Positions 14,383-23,969 of a stretch of 56,988 nucleotides of DNA are shown piece by piece. The stretch is from Syntrophorhabdaceae bacterium PtaU1.Bin034 (GTDB lineage Bacteria > Desulfobacterota_G > Syntrophorhabdia > Syntrophorhabdales > WCHB1-27). The notes below the pieces were generated by a model. It was not told the DNA's origin. It saw only the letters and a list, made by a program, of their open reading frames with translations, and searched no databases. Location of the stretch: the NCBI GenBank assembly GCA_002067405.1, contig MVRP01000008.1, forward strand, positions 1 to 56,988, written 5' to 3'. The translations under genes were made by a program, and so were the position numbers. Within the stretch, counting starts at the first letter, position 1, and every line of letters starts with the position of its first letter.

Positions 14383-15717
14383 ATGCAAGTAGGTACTGGC
14401 AACGATCGCAAGCGATCACGACGGACTAGTGTGAGCGGACGCATTGCGTTTTGCGTACTGGTGCTATTCATTTTCGTGATCGGCGGCCGGGTGAATGAGT
14501 TGTACGGCCCTCTCAAAAGTGTCCCCGTTGGGAAGATCATCGGCCCGATCGGTCTCATAACCCTGGTGATTATCTGGTTCCGCTTTCCCGGCCGTCAGAA
14601 AGCCCTGGTGAGGGAAGAAAAGCTGGTGCTCGGCATGTATTTGCTCGCCGTGCTCTCAGTGCCTTTAGCCGTATGGCGCGGCCACAGCTTCGAACTGGTC
14701 AGCCAGGCATTTCCGCTGACCGTCGTGCTCGCCCTCCTGGCGAGCCGCGTGGTTCGCACTGAAAAGCAACTGCGTGGAACCATGGCTGCCTGGGTTTTGA
14801 GCGCGGCAGCGATAGCCGTCATGGCGCTCAATCACGGAATCTCACATGACGCCAAACAGGTGACCGGTACATACGACGCCAATGATTTGGCGCTCGTCAT
14901 GATTTGCAGTGCGCCAATAGCCGGCACATTACTCACGGGGTCCCGCTGGATGACCCGTGGCGTTGTCCTTGTGGCTCTCTCAAGCTTCATGGCCGTTTTT
15001 GCCATGGCCGCGTCCAGGGGAGGGTTCATCGCTCTCGTCCTGATGCTGCTTTATCTCATTTTTGCGGTCGATTCCAGATACCGTTTTCGTGTGGGGGGAA
15101 TTGCCGTCGCGCTTTTCGTTGTGATGCTGGTTTTGGCGCCCAGCTCTTTTTGGGAACGGATCGTTACCATATGGAAGCCCGAGAGCCACTACGATTCCAC
15201 GGCCGGTTATCGTACGCTGCTCTGGAAGGAATCGTTACTGGTCGTGCTTCACCATCCCGTTTTCGGAGTGGGCTTTGGAAACCTCCCAACCGCCCTGGGT
15301 GCGTCAATGAAGTTTTGGAAGACAGCACACAACGGGTACCTGCAAGTGGCGGGCGAACTTGGAACCGGCGGACTCGTTCTCCATCTGCTTCTCACGTTCG
15401 GAACGCTGTACAATCTTCGCAAGTTACGCCGCCGGCTCGCCTCCGAGAAACGCCCCCTTTTCGGAACTGTTTTCTCGATGGAGCTGAGCCTCGTGGCTTA
15501 CGCGGCCGCGACAGTTGCCCTTTCTCAGGCCTTCTTCTCATACTTTTACCTCCTGATCGGGCTGACCGCTGCCCTGCAAAGGATCTCTGCAACCGGCAGT
15601 TGGGCGTTGGTGAGGGATAAAGGAAAAATCATCAGAAGGTGGCCGGTGCCGTCCCGTCTGTGGGGCGATGCCAAGTTGCCCGCCCTCGGTGCCGGTGAGA
15701 CCGCAAGCCGATGCTGA
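14383..15717 (+). CDS. O-antigen ligase/polymerase-like membrane protein
   Basis: Encodes 444 residues from ATG 14383; GTG 14431 is a plausible shorter start. About ten to twelve membrane helices are visible. The late periplasmic block GVGFGNLPTALG, then TAHNGYLQVAGELGTGGLV matches the Wzy_C/O-antigen ligase signature (H-N-x-Y-L-x-x-x-x-E-x-G). It should polymerise or ligate undecaprenyl-linked glycans on the outer face of the inner membrane. The stop overlaps the next gene by seven bases. A second protein of this kind lies at 36035. Confidence 0.88.
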   Translation: MQVGTGNDRKRSRRTSVSGRIAFCVLVLFIFVIGGRVNELYGPLKSVPVGKIIGPIGLITLVIIWFRFPGRQKALVREEKLVLGMYLLAVLSVPLAVWRGHSFELVSQAFPLTVVLALLASRVVRTEKQLRGTMAAWVLSAAAIAVMALNHGISHDAKQVTGTYDANDLALVMICSAPIAGTLLTGSRWMTRGVVLVALSSFMAVFAMAASRGGFIALVLMLLYLIFAVDSRYRFRVGGIAVALFVVMLVLAPSSFWERIVTIWKPESHYDSTAGYRTLLWKESLLVVLHHPVFGVGFGNLPTALGASMKFWKTAHNGYLQVAGELGTGGLVLHLLLTFGTLYNLRKLRRRLASEKRPLFGTVFSMELSLVAYAAATVALSQAFFSYFYLLIGLTAALQRISATGSWALVRDKGKIIRRWPVPSRLWGDAKLPALGAGETASRC

Positions 15718-16850
15718 AACAGCCCGGGCTCCCGAGGATCGCTCATGTGATCTACTCTCAGGCACAGGGCGGGTCCGAGATGGCAGCGGCGAATATCTGC
15801 AGCCGGATCGACCGGCAGCGTTTCGATCCGGTCGTATTGTTCCTCTATGACACGGAAGGTCCTATGCCCGCATTTCTTACCGAGCGAGGCATAGAATGGC
15901 ATCGGCTGAGTCACACCAGGCTGAGCAGGCTCACGGGTCCTTTCCGTCTTATCATGCGGCTCCGGCGGTTAGGGGTAGACTTGCTCCACGTACACCACGT
16001 ACCGGCTTTCAGCGCTCTTGAAGGCGTGTGGCGGCGGGCCGGGGTTCGCAAGCTCATCGTCACCGAACACGCGAAATTCTCCATTTCCCGCTCGCCACGC
16101 CTGCAGGAGGCGTGCCGCCGGGCAGCAGGGAGCGCTCATGAATTCACGGTCGTATCGCATGACCTGAAGCAGTACTTCGTTGGGCAGTTGGGAATACCGG
16201 CAGGGTGCCTGAAAGTAATCCACAATGGCGTGGATACCCGGAGATTCGTGCCGCGGTCGGACAATGGGTCCCTCAGGGGGCTGGTTCCTTCCTGCTGGGA
16301 CGGGCCTGTCGCGCTCGTAGTGGGCCGGCTTACCGAGGCGAAGGATCACTCTACGCTCTTCAAGGCTGTCTCAAGTCTGAAAGAACAGGGGAAGTCACCT
16401 TTCTTTGTAGTGGTCGGCGACGGCGAGCGACGGTCTGTTCTAGAGAGCGAAATCCGGGAGATGGGGATCGGGGATCGGGTGCGACTGGCGGGCGCCAGGA
16501 CGGACGTGGAGGGACTGCTCCCGGATGCGGACCTCTTTGTCCTTCCCTCGCAGCGCGAAGGATTCCCGGTTGCCATACTGGAGGCAATGGCTGCCGGGTT
16601 GCCGGTCATATCGACCAGAGTGGGAGGAATCCCGGAGGTGGTCGAGTCAGGGGTGAACGGAGTCCTCGTGCCTCCGCGAGACCCGGCCTCTTTGGCAAGC
16701 GCGATAGAGGTTCTTCTTGGCAATCCTGATCGCCTCAAAGAAACGGCTCGCCGTGCGAGGAAGACGATCGAGGAGAGATTCTCCATAGAAGCCGTTACGG
16801 CTCAGTATGAACGTCTTTACAACGACGTGTTGGAGCAAAGCGAGACGTGA
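15711..16850 (+). CDS. GT4 glycosyltransferase
   Basis: Encodes 379 residues. The N-terminal Rossmann half starts IAHVIYSQAQGGSEMAAANI, the GG loop of GT4 acceptor domains. The C-terminal half has LVVGRLTEAKDH, VGDGERR, ADLFVLPSQREGFPVAILEA with the E-x7-E pair (EGFPVAILE), and VGGIPEVVESG. It transfers an activated sugar to the growing lipid-linked glycan in the cytoplasm (family knowledge); donor and acceptor are unknown. It overlaps the ligase gene by seven bases and the following gene by GTGA. Confidence 0.92.
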   Translation: MLKQPGLPRIAHVIYSQAQGGSEMAAANICSRIDRQRFDPVVLFLYDTEGPMPAFLTERGIEWHRLSHTRLSRLTGPFRLIMRLRRLGVDLLHVHHVPAFSALEGVWRRAGVRKLIVTEHAKFSISRSPRLQEACRRAAGSAHEFTVVSHDLKQYFVGQLGIPAGCLKVIHNGVDTRRFVPRSDNGSLRGLVPSCWDGPVALVVGRLTEAKDHSTLFKAVSSLKEQGKSPFFVVVGDGERRSVLESEIREMGIGDRVRLAGARTDVEGLLPDADLFVLPSQREGFPVAILEAMAAGLPVISTRVGGIPEVVESGVNGVLVPPRDPASLASAIEVLLGNPDRLKETARRARKTIEERFSIEAVTAQYERLYNDVLEQSET

Positions 16851-18193
16851 GTACTCCATGGCGTTTTATCGGTGCGGCTGTGCAGTGTGTGCGTCGCCCG
16901 GAAGTGGTCCGCCAATACCGGAAGATGTTTCTTCGCCAGTGGTGGAAGAAGGAGGACCTTCAGAGGTTCTGCGACGGACAAACCAGGGCTTTGGCGGCGC
17001 ACGCCGGCGATCACGTCGACTACTACAGGGCACAGTTCAGAGCTCTGGGTATCGACTCACGCCGCATGCTACTGCCGGACGATTGGGTGCGCTTGCCCGT
17101 TCTTCAGAAAGAGGATTTGAAACGGCACTCTGTGGCGCTGGCTTCCGACACCCGTGATGCAGCCCGAGCCGTCCGGAATGCCAGCGGAGGGTCCACAGGA
17201 ACTCCCGTGGAGTTCCTCTCCGATCGTCGCCTATTCACGATGATGTACAGTCATTTTCGTCTGATCTTCGAGTGGGCCGGCTGGCGACCCGGCGAGGTTC
17301 AGATGAACCTGTGGGGAGGGAGGGACTCGAGGACGTCACGAGGCGCATTTGGCGATATCAAAGCGATGTTGGGAGGACAGGTCACGTTTTCCGTTTATTC
17401 CTACGACGAGGCATCATTTGCGAAGTGGTGGAGCGCCTTGAGGAAGTACTCCCCGACCATTCTGTACGTCTATCCATCGGTCGCTGCAGAGTTCGCGGCG
17501 TGGCTGGAGACAAAGGGGTATCAACCTACCGGGCTTAAAGGCGTCTTCTGCTCGGCAGAGGTGCTTCTTCCGAAGCACCGCGAGGTCATGGAGCGCGTCT
17601 TCGGCTGCAAGGTATTCAACCAATACGGGAGCCGAGAGGCTCCGTGTATCGCATGTGAGTGTCCAGCCGGGAATATGCACGTGTTCCAGGATCTCAATCA
17701 TGTGGAGTTTCTTGAGAACCCTGCTGATCCAGGGGGCATGAAACGGATCGTTGCCACACCTCTCAACAACTATTCCCAGCCTCTCCTCCGCTACGAGTTG
17801 GGCGACCTCGGAGAACCTCTCGACGGTAGCTGCCCCTGCGGGCGAGCTTACCCTCTGATGTCGATGGACGTGGGGCGGCGGAACGACCATCTCAGGGCCC
17901 TCGATGGACGAAACATCTATCCAAGTTTTTTTGTACATCTCCTGGATGGGAAGGCCTGGGTGGGCCCGTTCCGGTTTCGGCAGGCCTCGCAGGCAAGGCT
18001 CGAGCTCGAGTTCGAGTCCTTGGATGGGGCGGGCGAAGACCGGGTCCGATCATTACAGGCGGAGTTGCTTCCGAGGGTGTGCAAAGAAATGGGAGAAGGC
18101 ATGCTCCTGGAGGTGCGGCTCGTTGAGCGGATCGAACGAACTGCTGCGGGAAAGTTCCGTCACGTTGTCAATAACATGGATACGGAGAGATGA
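16847..18193 (+). CDS. PaaK/CapK-like adenylate-forming enzyme
   Basis: Encodes 448 residues. GTG 16847 overlaps the previous stop (GTGA). The P-loop-like motif NASGGSTGTPVEF (about residues 112-124) is typical of phenylacetate-CoA ligase relatives. FNQYGSREAP and RYELGDLGEP match later adenylation motifs, and a C-terminal lid carries VERIERTAAGKFRHVV. CapK-type members sit in capsule/exopolysaccharide loci and are thought to activate an acyl or amino-acid-like substrate for glycan decoration. A zinc-like cysteine pair (ACECPAG, SCPCGRAYPL) is kept. The substrate is unknown. Confidence 0.88.
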   Translation: MSTPWRFIGAAVQCVRRPEVVRQYRKMFLRQWWKKEDLQRFCDGQTRALAAHAGDHVDYYRAQFRALGIDSRRMLLPDDWVRLPVLQKEDLKRHSVALASDTRDAARAVRNASGGSTGTPVEFLSDRRLFTMMYSHFRLIFEWAGWRPGEVQMNLWGGRDSRTSRGAFGDIKAMLGGQVTFSVYSYDEASFAKWWSALRKYSPTILYVYPSVAAEFAAWLETKGYQPTGLKGVFCSAEVLLPKHREVMERVFGCKVFNQYGSREAPCIACECPAGNMHVFQDLNHVEFLENPADPGGMKRIVATPLNNYSQPLLRYELGDLGEPLDGSCPCGRAYPLMSMDVGRRNDHLRALDGRNIYPSFFVHLLDGKAWVGPFRFRQASQARLELEFESLDGAGEDRVRSLQAELLPRVCKEMGEGMLLEVRLVERIERTAAGKFRHVVNNMDTER

Positions 18194-19380
18194 GTACCGG
18201 AAACGCCGTACCCGTGCTGATGTATCACAGCGTCGGCAGACCGATGCCTGAGTGGCGATGGGCATTCCTGACGGTCCCGGCTGACATCTTCGAAAATCAT
18301 CTCAGTGCATTGAAACGCGCCGGGTACCGTTCCGCGGACCTGGCGGAGCTTTATGAGCACGTATCGGGTAGGAGGCCGCTGTCGGCTCGCAGCGTGGTTC
18401 TCACCTTCGACGACGGATACCTGGACAATTGGACCTATGCGGCGCCCTTGTTGGAGAAGTACGGGTTCAAGGCGACGGTTGTGGTGAATCCTGAATTCGT
18501 CGACCCTCGCGATGTCGTCCGCGTAACGCTCAAAGACGTCTGGAACGGAAAAAGCCGGGCCGAGGATCTCGAAGTGCACGGGTTCATGTCCTGGCCCGAA
18601 CTGAAGCAGGTGGCGCGGTCCGGCGTCTTTTCGGTGCAGTCTCATCTCATGACACACACCTGGTATCCTGTCGGTCCCGAGGTTGTCGACTTCCATTACC
18701 CGGGAGACGAGTACTATTGGCTGGACTGGAACGAGAACCCGTCAGCGAAGCCTTTCTATCTGGCGAGCCTGGAGGAGGGATGTGTACCCTGGGGAACCCC
18801 AGTATACAGACACGAGAAGTCGATGGCCGCCCGGCGATTCTGGCCTCCGCCCTGCGAGGGCGAGCGACTGTTTCAGTACGTGACAGAGCATGGCGGCGAG
18901 GCGTTCTTTCAAAATCCGGCATGGCGGGAGGAGCTGTTTGCAAAGCTGGACGAGGTGAGAGTGAAGGGCAGCGCCGGGGGCCGGCTTGAATCCGAAGAGG
19001 AGTGTCGTAAACGGATTTGGTGGGAATTGGAGGAATCGAAGAGGCAGATCGAGCAGAACCTTGAGGAAACCGTGGATCACATGGTCTGGCCCGGTGGAGG
19101 CTACGTGGACGAGGTATTCGAAGCAGCCCTCAAAGTGTATCGATCCGTGGCGCTCAGTTCACGAGACGGCTCGGATGTGCGCAATCGAATCGGCGAGGAC
19201 CCGCGACGGATCAAGCGTCTCGGCGTGCCCGCCGTACAGGGAAAGAAAGCCCTGAATTACTTCGACGGTAGCTACTTGGTGCGCTACCTGGACGAGTATA
19301 GAGGAGTCTTTGGTGCCCGCAAGATCAGACAGATTAAGAAGGTCCTGCATCTGGCCCACACGTTCCTGGAGTCAGCGTGA
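18190..19380 (+). CDS. Polysaccharide deacetylase (NodB-type, CE4)
   Basis: Encodes 396 residues; its ATG overlaps the previous stop (ATGA). PVLMYHSVG opens the domain, TFDDGY (72-77) supplies the catalytic/metal aspartates and SHLMTH (151-156) the metal histidines. MVWPGGGY near residue 300 is a late CE4 block. An insertion of about 120 residues separates the halves, longer than in a standard NodB domain. No signal peptide is seen, so it may act on a cytoplasmic lipid-linked intermediate. It probably removes N-acetyl groups from hexosamine. Confidence 0.9.
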   Translation: MSTGNAVPVLMYHSVGRPMPEWRWAFLTVPADIFENHLSALKRAGYRSADLAELYEHVSGRRPLSARSVVLTFDDGYLDNWTYAAPLLEKYGFKATVVVNPEFVDPRDVVRVTLKDVWNGKSRAEDLEVHGFMSWPELKQVARSGVFSVQSHLMTHTWYPVGPEVVDFHYPGDEYYWLDWNENPSAKPFYLASLEEGCVPWGTPVYRHEKSMAARRFWPPPCEGERLFQYVTEHGGEAFFQNPAWREELFAKLDEVRVKGSAGGRLESEEECRKRIWWELEESKRQIEQNLEETVDHMVWPGGGYVDEVFEAALKVYRSVALSSRDGSDVRNRIGEDPRRIKRLGVPAVQGKKALNYFDGSYLVRYLDEYRGVFGARKIRQIKKVLHLAHTFLESA

Positions 19381-20843
19381 TGGGGATGGGGATTCCGAAA
19401 GCGTTTTCCCAGACATTCGTCTACTGGATGGGCCGAATGGGCGCACGCTCCCTGTCCCTTCTCCTCCTCCCGCTCTACACGGCCCATATTGCGCCGGTGG
19501 AGTGGGGTGCATTAGCCCTACTGATCACTTCAGGCGACCTCGTTGCACTCGTTGTCGGCCTGCAGCTCACCAACGCTTTGTACAGCCACTGGGCGCGAGC
19601 ACGCTCAGAGGAAGAGAGACGTTCCCTGACCGGCCTTGTCCTGGCCTGCACGGCACTGGTACCCGGGGTCGCGCTGCTGCCCGTGTACCTGTTTTCCAGG
19701 GAGATCGCTTCACTGTTAGGCGATCATGAGTACCAGGGAATGGTGATGCTTTACGCCTTAGCGATCCATATTGGAGCGATCGTAGGTGTTGTACAGGCTG
19801 AGATGAGGCTGCGGGAGGAGACCCGACGCTACGCAGCCATGGAGATCGCGTTGAGCGCCGCGATCGCGGGAGTCAGTGCGGTGTTGGTTGCAGGCTTCGG
19901 CCTCGGCATCCGCGGAATGGTGTGGGGCAACTTCGCCGCGTTTACCGCGGTGGCGGCCGTGACGCTGCCGAGAATGCTGCGGCGTGCCCGGCTGAATCTG
20001 GATCTGAATAAACTCCGAAGCCTCGTTTCCTTCTCGCTTCCGCTCATACCGTCGTCCGCTGCGATGGCTGGTGTTCACAATCTGGACCGCTATCTCCTCC
20101 AGGCGTATCTTGGGGCTCAGGTGGTGGGGATCTATAGCATGGGTTATAAGTTCGGCCAGCTCATCAATCTGGCGGTCCTCGGGCCTTTTCTCTTGTACTG
20201 GGAGCCGAAGAGCTACCAGATCGCCCTGGAGCCTAAGGCCGAGGAGCGCCTCGGCAGGATGTTCACTCTGCTGGCTGCGCTTCTCGTCTTTTTTGTGGTC
20301 GCCCTGTCCGGCATGGCACGGGAAGTCGTGCAACTCATGACGGACGAGCGTTACTGGGAAGCGTACCGCGTGGTCCCGCCGGTCGTTATCTCTTACGCCG
20401 TGTTCGGCCTGGATTCTGTGGCACGAGTAGGGATGCTCGCGGCAGGCAGGACCCGGACCGTGCTTGTCGTTGTGCTGGTGTCCCTCGCCGTAAACATTGG
20501 GGGAAATCTGTGGCTGATCCCGCGGTGGGGGATGCTCGCGGCCGCCTGGATGACCCTCGGCACGTTCGTTGTCCTTCTCGCAGGGGATATGCTCTTGTCC
20601 CACCGCTCGATCCCTATCCGATATGAAAAGCGCAATTTCCTGATTCTGATTGCGGTGGGAGCGTTGGTCTGGGGGCTCCAGGCAGGCATTCACCTGGAGA
20701 GTCTCTGGGCATCGCTCGCTGCAAAGCTCACGGTCGTCACTATTTATCCCCTGGCGCTCTGGGCTGCAGGCATTCTGCGTTCCAAGAACGATGGGCAGGA
20801 GACCGACTCAATATGTGCGAGTGAGCGTGCTCGCAGCCAATGA
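19377..20843 (+). CDS. Wzx-type polysaccharide flippase 1
   Basis: Encodes 488 residues. GTG 19377 overlaps the previous stop (GTGA), with ATGs at 19380 and 19386 as alternatives. Twelve to fourteen hydrophobic segments and the opening pattern QTFVYWMGRMGARSLSLLLL, then LYTAHIAPVEWGALALLI match the polysaccharide transporter (PST/MOP) family. It should flip undecaprenyl-linked oligosaccharide across the inner membrane. A second flippase lies at 29079. Confidence 0.9.
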   Translation: MMGMGIPKAFSQTFVYWMGRMGARSLSLLLLPLYTAHIAPVEWGALALLITSGDLVALVVGLQLTNALYSHWARARSEEERRSLTGLVLACTALVPGVALLPVYLFSREIASLLGDHEYQGMVMLYALAIHIGAIVGVVQAEMRLREETRRYAAMEIALSAAIAGVSAVLVAGFGLGIRGMVWGNFAAFTAVAAVTLPRMLRRARLNLDLNKLRSLVSFSLPLIPSSAAMAGVHNLDRYLLQAYLGAQVVGIYSMGYKFGQLINLAVLGPFLLYWEPKSYQIALEPKAEERLGRMFTLLAALLVFFVVALSGMAREVVQLMTDERYWEAYRVVPPVVISYAVFGLDSVARVGMLAAGRTRTVLVVVLVSLAVNIGGNLWLIPRWGMLAAAWMTLGTFVVLLAGDMLLSHRSIPIRYEKRNFLILIAVGALVWGLQAGIHLESLWASLAAKLTVVTIYPLALWAAGILRSKNDGQETDSICASERARSQ

Positions 20844-20921
20844 GCTCCTCAGTGCAAGCAACAGGGTATCAGCGGAACATGAAACCGTTTTCTGCCGTGC
20901 GGAAATGAGTGAGGTTCGATC

Positions 20922-22034
20922 ATGAATTGGATAGTGGTGGGCCTCATGCTCGGTACCGGCTGCCTGCTGGCCCTGAACATCCTTCTCCCTTCCATCCTCC
21001 GTCCAATAGGCGGTAGAAGGGCGCGCCGACGGGACCATGCATGGGAGAGGAAAGCCCTACACAAAGTGTCAGTGCTGGTTCCTGCTTATAACGAGGAGCA
21101 CGCTATTGTGGCGAAGATCGATACGCTGGCCAAAGCCCTCGAAAGACTGGAGGTCGACTGGGAGGTGCTTATCGGGTCTGACGGCAGCACCGATGATACG
21201 GTACGGCTCGCCCAGGAGCGCCTGGCCAGGGTCGGGGACGGCCGATGGCGGGTCATCGAGTACCCGAACGAGGGCAAATGCATTACGATCAATAAGCTGA
21301 TCAAAGCGGCAAGCGGAGATCTGATCGTATCCACTGATGCCGACATCCCGGTCCCCCCAGACTCCATCGAGCTTATAGTGCGGGCGTTTGAGGCCGACGA
21401 TCGGCTGGGATGCGTATCATGTGTGCCGGTATTCGAAGACAGGGACATTGGTGGTCAGCGCTATTACTGGCGTATGGAGGACAAGGTGCGGCAAGCGGAA
21501 AGCGCGCTGGGGATGTTGATCGTCGTGACGGGTATGTTGTACGCCTTTCGCAGAGAGGCATTCGAAGAGATACCCCGCGGCGTCATGGCCGACGATCTGT
21601 GGATTCCCTTGTGCGCTCTCCTGAATGGTCACGATTCGGTGCGGATCGACGAACTCCGCATCCCCTACGAAAAGACTGACGAGATCACCGAGAACCGCCG
21701 GAGGAGGCGGGTCATCCTGGGCGGCGTGGACGCAGTATGGCGGCTGTGGCCCAGACTCGTACATAAACCGAAGGTGCTTGTTCTGGTGCTGGCTCATAAG
21801 GTTAACCGATGGCTCGCGCCCATTTGGCTGGCAATACATCTCGCGGTGGCAGGTCTGGTGGCGCCGGTCCTTCTAGTGGGCTATGCGGCGGTGGTCGCAG
21901 GCTGGGCGTGGATGGTGGGGCCGCACCGCCTCTGGCGGCTCGGGCAAGCCGCGGTGACTCCCTTGTATTCGCTGCGGGACATGGTTCGACGGAACGATCT
22001 CTCCAGGTGGGAACACACCAGGAGACCCCAGTGA
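20922..22034 (+). CDS. Membrane GT2 glycosyltransferase
   Basis: Encodes 370 residues with an N-terminal membrane anchor (residues 1-28). The GT-A domain carries VSVLVPAYNEEHAIVAKIDT, LIGSDGSTDDT, STDADIPVP (DxD) and VTGMLYAFRREAF. Then MADDLWIPL is followed by a ...RRRR block comparable to the Q/RxxRW region of processive GT2 enzymes. Three C-terminal membrane helices span about residues 295-345. It may form part of a chain-extending synthase. It is separated from the flippase by 78 bases, the largest gap so far in the locus. Confidence 0.9.
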   Translation: MNWIVVGLMLGTGCLLALNILLPSILRPIGGRRARRRDHAWERKALHKVSVLVPAYNEEHAIVAKIDTLAKALERLEVDWEVLIGSDGSTDDTVRLAQERLARVGDGRWRVIEYPNEGKCITINKLIKAASGDLIVSTDADIPVPPDSIELIVRAFEADDRLGCVSCVPVFEDRDIGGQRYYWRMEDKVRQAESALGMLIVVTGMLYAFRREAFEEIPRGVMADDLWIPLCALLNGHDSVRIDELRIPYEKTDEITENRRRRRVILGGVDAVWRLWPRLVHKPKVLVLVLAHKVNRWLAPIWLAIHLAVAGLVAPVLLVGYAAVVAGWAWMVGPHRLWRLGQAAVTPLYSLRDMVRRNDLSRWEHTRRPQ

Positions 22035-22068
22035 GCCGTAAAATCGGTCGTGATCTGAATGGAGGAAG

Positions 22069-22689
22069 ATGATGGTGAAAAGCCTATTTGTGGCGATATT
22101 GCGGGGTTTTGGCTTCGTCCTGGCTATCATTCCAGCCATCACGATCAAGTTGGAGGCCGCACTTGGGTCGAGCGAGATCGTCTACGTGTTCTGGATGCAG
22201 TGCTTTGCAATTATACCGGGACGGCCCGGATCCGTTATTCGAAGTGTGTTTTTTCATATGGTTCTGTCTCACTGCTCTATGACCGCTGATATTTGGCCCT
22301 ATGTGAGCATCGGGCATCGGCAGACGTCTATTGGCTCCCGTGTGATAATCACCAGCTTCGCCAGTGTCGGACGCTGCACGATCGGCGACGACACAGGTCT
22401 TGGAAGTGGATGTCATATCATCTCGGGGAAGATGACACATGCCATTACTCCGCGCGGAGTAGACTTTTCTGTTCGTTTGCAGGAATCTTCCATTACTATC
22501 GGGAAGCGAGTTTGGATCGGCGATGGCGCTGTCATCATGGCTGACGTGGGCGATGGCGCGATTGTCGGTGCAGGCAGTGTAGTTACGAAGCCGGTGCCGG
22601 CCTACACCGTTGCCGTGGGAAACCCGGCGAAGGTGGTCAAAAGCTTGAAACAACAAGAGATCGTCGAACCAAAGGTTTCGTCAAAATGA
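22069..22689 (+). CDS. Left-handed beta-helix acyltransferase
   Basis: Encodes 206 residues, with GGAGG before ATG 22069 (ATG 22072 also possible). Residues 85-185 carry hexapeptide repeats: IGHRQTSIGSRVIITSFASV, TIGDDTGLGSG, ITIGKRVWIGDGAVI, VGDGAIVGAGSVVTKPVPAY and VGNPAKVVK. This is the ending typical of serine/sugar O-acetyltransferases (WcaF/NeuD-like). A hydrophobic N-terminal half (residues 1-60) suggests membrane association. It probably adds O-acetyl or a similar group to the glycan. Confidence 0.88.
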   Translation: MMVKSLFVAILRGFGFVLAIIPAITIKLEAALGSSEIVYVFWMQCFAIIPGRPGSVIRSVFFHMVLSHCSMTADIWPYVSIGHRQTSIGSRVIITSFASVGRCTIGDDTGLGSGCHIISGKMTHAITPRGVDFSVRLQESSITIGKRVWIGDGAVIMADVGDGAIVGAGSVVTKPVPAYTVAVGNPAKVVKSLKQQEIVEPKVSSK

Positions 22690-22708
22690 GTCTCAAGCTT
22701 CAGCATGT

Positions 22709-23926
22709 ATGAGACCGGGGCATTCGAAAGGCAGTAGGCCGGTAGATAAGGCGTTTCCCAGGGTTTTGATAATCATCGGAGCGACGACAGTGACAGGACC
22801 CGTGAAGGGCGTGCTTCAGCTTATGGAGTATTTATGCACCCGGCAGGGTGAGTACCACCTGGCGAATTGTGTCGTCAGGAACGCCGACGCCGGCGAGATT
22901 CGAAATGAAAGCGGCCGGAGGGGAATACCCGTTGTTGAGCTCCTGCACGGACGGCGCGGATACGTGGACCTCCTCCGGCAAGCACGGGCGTTGGCCGCCC
23001 ACCTCGACGTCGGGGTCGTACAGACCCATGGCTACAAACAGTCTCTTGTGGGTCTCTATTTGAAGTACTCCGCGGGTCTCAGATGGGTCTGCTTCATGCA
23101 TGGCACCACGGCCGAGGACTGGAGGAACCGTCTTCTTTACCACAGGTTGGAGAACCTGATGCAGAGGTTCGCGGACCGGACAGTCTTGGTAACCAGTGCC
23201 CAGCGCCGCCAGGTCCTGGGGGGCGATTCCAAATGCCGAGTCCGGGTCGTTCACAACGCTGTTGAGGCCGACCAGCCGGCCGCCATGTCATCGGATCCGT
23301 CTCGTGTGCGCAGCGTCCTGGCTGTACCTGAAGGAGCGCCCCTCGTGGTTCTGGTGGGCAGGTTGAGTCCGGAGAAAGGCGTGGACGTGTTCCTCCAGGC
23401 CTTTCGTCGAGTGGTCGGTGTCAGCCCGGGGGCGCGTGCAGCCGTGGTCGGGCACGGCCCGGAACGGACAAGGCTGGAATTGCTTTCCCGTTCTCTGGGC
23501 TTGGGAGGGGCAGTGCGGTTCGTGGGGTACACCACTACGCCGGGTGACTACTTAATGGCGGCAGATGTGGTGGTCCTCCCTTCCCGCTCCGAAGGCATTC
23601 CCAACGTGGTCCTGGAGGCATTGGCTCTGAGGAAGCCGGTCATTGCTACGCGGGTCGGCGGCGTACCTGAGATCATCGAGCACGGCGTGAGCGGCCTTCT
23701 CGTCGGGGCCGAAAATGCCTCCGCCCTTGCAGACGCGATGACGGGATTATTCTCCGATCGCACTATGGCGGAGCGCTTGGGCTGCAACGGTGCGGCCAGG
23801 GTCCGTGGCCACTTCTCCCCGGAAGCCCGGGCAGACGCCATTATTTCTTTGTATCGGGAAGTCCTGTCCACGGGCAGGGTGCTAGGTACCTCCACATATC
23901 CTGCAGGCACCGACCACGCCGGGTAA
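22709..23926 (+). CDS. GT4 glycosyltransferase
   Basis: Encodes 405 residues. The acceptor half opens VLIIIGATTVTGPVKGVLQL. The donor half has VLVGRLSPEKGVDVFLQAF, VVGHGPER, ADVVVLPSRSEGIPNVVLEA (E-x7-E) and VGGVPEIIEHG. It is a cytoplasmic retaining transferase of unknown sugar specificity. The ATG at 22709 lacks a strong ribosome site, so translation may follow from the acetyltransferase 19 bases upstream. Confidence 0.9.
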   Translation: MRPGHSKGSRPVDKAFPRVLIIIGATTVTGPVKGVLQLMEYLCTRQGEYHLANCVVRNADAGEIRNESGRRGIPVVELLHGRRGYVDLLRQARALAAHLDVGVVQTHGYKQSLVGLYLKYSAGLRWVCFMHGTTAEDWRNRLLYHRLENLMQRFADRTVLVTSAQRRQVLGGDSKCRVRVVHNAVEADQPAAMSSDPSRVRSVLAVPEGAPLVVLVGRLSPEKGVDVFLQAFRRVVGVSPGARAAVVGHGPERTRLELLSRSLGLGGAVRFVGYTTTPGDYLMAADVVVLPSRSEGIPNVVLEALALRKPVIATRVGGVPEIIEHGVSGLLVGAENASALADAMTGLFSDRTMAERLGCNGAARVRGHFSPEARADAIISLYREVLSTGRVLGTSTYPAGTDHAG

Positions 23927-23969
23927 CTGCGCAACGACGTTCACAGGCAGCACAAACGTAGAGATTTAC

